Part shown: in pieces, positions 62,625-64,000 of the stretch
How positions within the stretch are numbered: position 1 is the stretch's first letter
Layout: every line of letters begins with the position of its first letter
Assembly (NCBI GenBank): GCA_014802265.1
Contig: JAAVCP010000013.1
Location: 103,565 to 167,564 of the forward strand
DNA from: Bacteroides sp.
GTDB lineage: Bacteria > Bacteroidota > Bacteroidia > Bacteroidales > Muribaculaceae
Length of the DNA stretch: 64,000 nt
Reading direction: 5' to 3'
Position numbers and translations under genes: made by a program
The notes under the pieces: model-generated
What the model saw: the letters and a program-made list of their open reading frames with translations, nothing else
The model's database searches: none
What the model was told of the DNA's origin: nothing

Positions 62625-64000
62625 CTATTTAATCGTACGGTCAATAATTTGTAACTTCGCTTGCGAAGGTTCTTCGTACGCGTTGCAGGCGGCAAGGTAG
62701 TTCTTTAACTCCTTGAAATCCGTGCCATATAGATTGTCGCTGAATTGATGGAGTTTTGTCATTACATTTATATATGCTAACGGGTCTTTGTGGCGCGTCA
62801 GTTTTCGCAAAGCGAGAATATAATCTTCTCGGAATACTGTAGGAACAATAATACGCGACTGGTCAGCACGCACGAGTTCGGCATTCATCATAACACGGGC
62901 AATGCGTCCGTTGCCGTCATTGAATGGGTGCACTTCGCTTATCATGAACATCATGAAGATGGCACGTGCAAACGGGTCGGTCAAGGCGGCATAATACTTT
63001 AAGCCTTGCGAGAGCGTACCTTTCACGAGCTGATGATCCACAAACTCCGTCATACCGGCACGGTTGTTCTTCGATTTGAAAATACCGGGATTCATATGCG
63101 GTCGTCCTTCAAGCAGTACGCTATGTCTGTGACTCAAAATCGCAAATAATTCATCGGGCGATGTCGGAGTCTTCATCATTTCCGCACGGTTTGACAGAAT
63201 CTTGAAAGTTCCGAGTATGTCATGCGAGTCCTCGTCACGTCGTGGCATTGGAATTCCGGAGTCAACGATAGCTTTGGCTTCCTCTACATCAAATTCAGTT
63301 CCCTCTATGTAATTGGAGAAATAGCTCTCAAAGAATGAGAACAGACGGAAGGACTCTTCATCGGTATTGCGGTTGTTACGTATTACGAAATATCTATCCT
63401 TTATTGCGTCAAAGAGCACTTCAAACAATTCTACCCTTGTCCTGTCAAACGGACTTCCGGCTGCAAGTGCTTTTGCAGAGTCTGTTGACAGCACCTTAGC
63501 GTCATGAGTTGATAGCAGAGCCGAGATAATGCTGTTGATCTTGGCAAATTCGGTATCCATACCCAATTCATCGGCGACAGTCCTTAACTCATCCCGATAT
63601 TGATTGAGACGATCTTCACCCCCTGTTAGCAGTATCTGTTCAAGCTTATTCTCAATGGAACTTACAGGCAGTACACGCGACTCATCGCCGGATTTTCGTG
63701 ACACCTGCATATTTTCAAGCATATATCTATGCTCTCCCGAAATATGCATACCCATGAACGGTATATCGTGTGAAGTCGCTTTTGGACCCTTGACAAAATT
63801 AAGGATAATACCCGGCAAATCGGTCACACGTCTCGTTGTTGAGCTTGTCAAGAAAAAGTCACCAGTTGCCGTCGGACGCATTTCCTTAGCACTACGATGA
63901 CTTATCAACGCAGCCGGGTAGCGGTAAACAAGTATATCAATAAGGTTACGGCGCACGATGTTTTCCAGACTATCTATAAGGTTAGTCGTATAGATACGTG
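62625..64000 (-). CDS. Fic-family protein with an N-terminal AbiEi-like region, runs off right edge
   Basis: The frame is open to base 64000, so the true start lies outside; the GTG at 63956 is only an internal codon (upstream codons read IYTTNLIDSLENI). The C-terminal half is a Fic domain: HPFNDGNGRIARVMMN is the AMP/NMP-transfer motif with catalytic His. An inhibitory (S/T)xxxE(G/N) motif is present ahead of it as SNYIEG, so this is a class II, self-inhibited Fic. The N-terminal part (RNLIDILVYRYPAALISHRS, GDFFLTSSTTRRVTDLPGI) recalls the winged-helix AbiEi antitoxin family; that part is an inference. Likely substrate and target are unknown. Confidence 0.88.
   Translation of the reverse strand, partial: RIYTTNLIDSLENIVRRNLIDILVYRYPAALISHRSAKEMRPTATGDFFLTSSTTRRVTDLPGIILNFVKGPKATSHDIPFMGMHISGEHRYMLENMQVSRKSGDESRVLPVSSIENKLEQILLTGGEDRLNQYRDELRTVADELGMDTEFAKINSIISALLSTHDAKVLSTDSAKALAAGSPFDRTRVELFEVLFDAIKDRYFVIRNNRNTDEESFRLFSFFESYFSNYIEGTEFDVEEAKAIVDSGIPMPRRDEDSHDILGTFKILSNRAEMMKTPTSPDELFAILSHRHSVLLEGRPHMNPGIFKSKNNRAGMTEFVDHQLVKGTLSQGLKYYAALTDPFARAIFMMFMISEVHPFNDGNGRIARVMMNAELVRADQSRIIVPTVFREDYILALRKLTRHKDPLAYINVMTKLHQFSDNLYGTDFKELKNYLAACNAYEEPSQAKLQIIDRTIK

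Noticed and set aside
63954..63956. Start codon of the Fic gene at GTG 63956
   Set aside because: The same frame stays open to base 64000 with protein-like sequence upstream, so the gene is incomplete at the edge.
1..64000. CRISPR arrays, rRNA or tRNA genes, integrase/att sites
   Set aside because: None seen: no regularly spaced repeats, no rRNA or tRNA motifs, and no integrase or transposase apart from the group II intron protein.

Overview
The window is chromosomal DNA from a gut-type member of the Bacteroidales. Muribaculaceae is my best guess, but I cannot confirm it without a search. Supporting signs are: AT-rich sequence with almost no Shine-Dalgarno sites; many copies of the Bacteroidetes promoter (TTG, 19-20 bp spacer, TAnnTTTG); a fused FeoA-FeoB; a DUF4249/TonB-receptor pair; a PorT-family barrel; DPP IV; LytTR two-component proteins; and a type IX secretion (T9SS) sorting domain.

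Layout. 1-9.6 kb, minus strand: one compact seven-gene operon joining methionine synthesis (gamma-family transsulfuration enzyme, PatB/MalY C-S lyase, MetF, MetH) to phenylalanine/tyrosine synthesis (PheA, aminotransferase, DAHP synthase running off the left edge). 9.8-20.9 kb: sodium symporter, small membrane proteins, uvrB plus a YgiQ-type radical SAM protein, an S9 lipoprotein peptidase and feoAB. 21-31 kb: clpC, gyrA plus a TPR protein, a NlpC/P60 hydrolase, a DUF3943 protein and a PepSY-like protein. 31-41 kb: DPP IV, then an RND efflux operon (lipoprotein adaptor, pump, outer-membrane channel) that ends in an LpxA-family acyltransferase. 41.3-43.9 kb: a promoter, about 300 nt of strongly structured leader RNA, and a secreted protein whose T9SS sorting domain is cut off by an in-frame TGA. 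44-48.4 kb: cdsA, a sugar acetyltransferase, and an overlapping PorT-like barrel/LysM pair. 48.8-54.7 kb: a lipoprotein, then a cell-surface signalling operon (HExxH membrane protein, ECF sigma factor, short anti-sigma, STN-TonB receptor, DUF4249 lipoprotein). 54.9-59.7 kb: a degenerate M48-like protein, a LytS/LytTR two-component pair with a His/Pro-rich sensor loop followed by a Gly/Pro/Met-rich secreted protein, and a small membrane protein.

59.7-64 kb is accessory DNA: a group II intron with a TGA-broken reverse transcriptase sitting directly behind the terminator of a candidate small RNA, then a HEPN-like protein and a class II Fic protein with a putative AbiEi-like winged-helix N-terminus that runs off the right edge.

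Transcription units are mostly separated by perfect inverted repeats that serve as two-way terminators. One terminator arm sequence occurs twice. The most promising unexplained objects are the leader RNA at 41.33-41.64 kb, whose segments can pair in mutually exclusive ways, with its interrupted T9SS cargo; the AbiEi-like/Fic plus HEPN locus; and the small RNA/intron pair.
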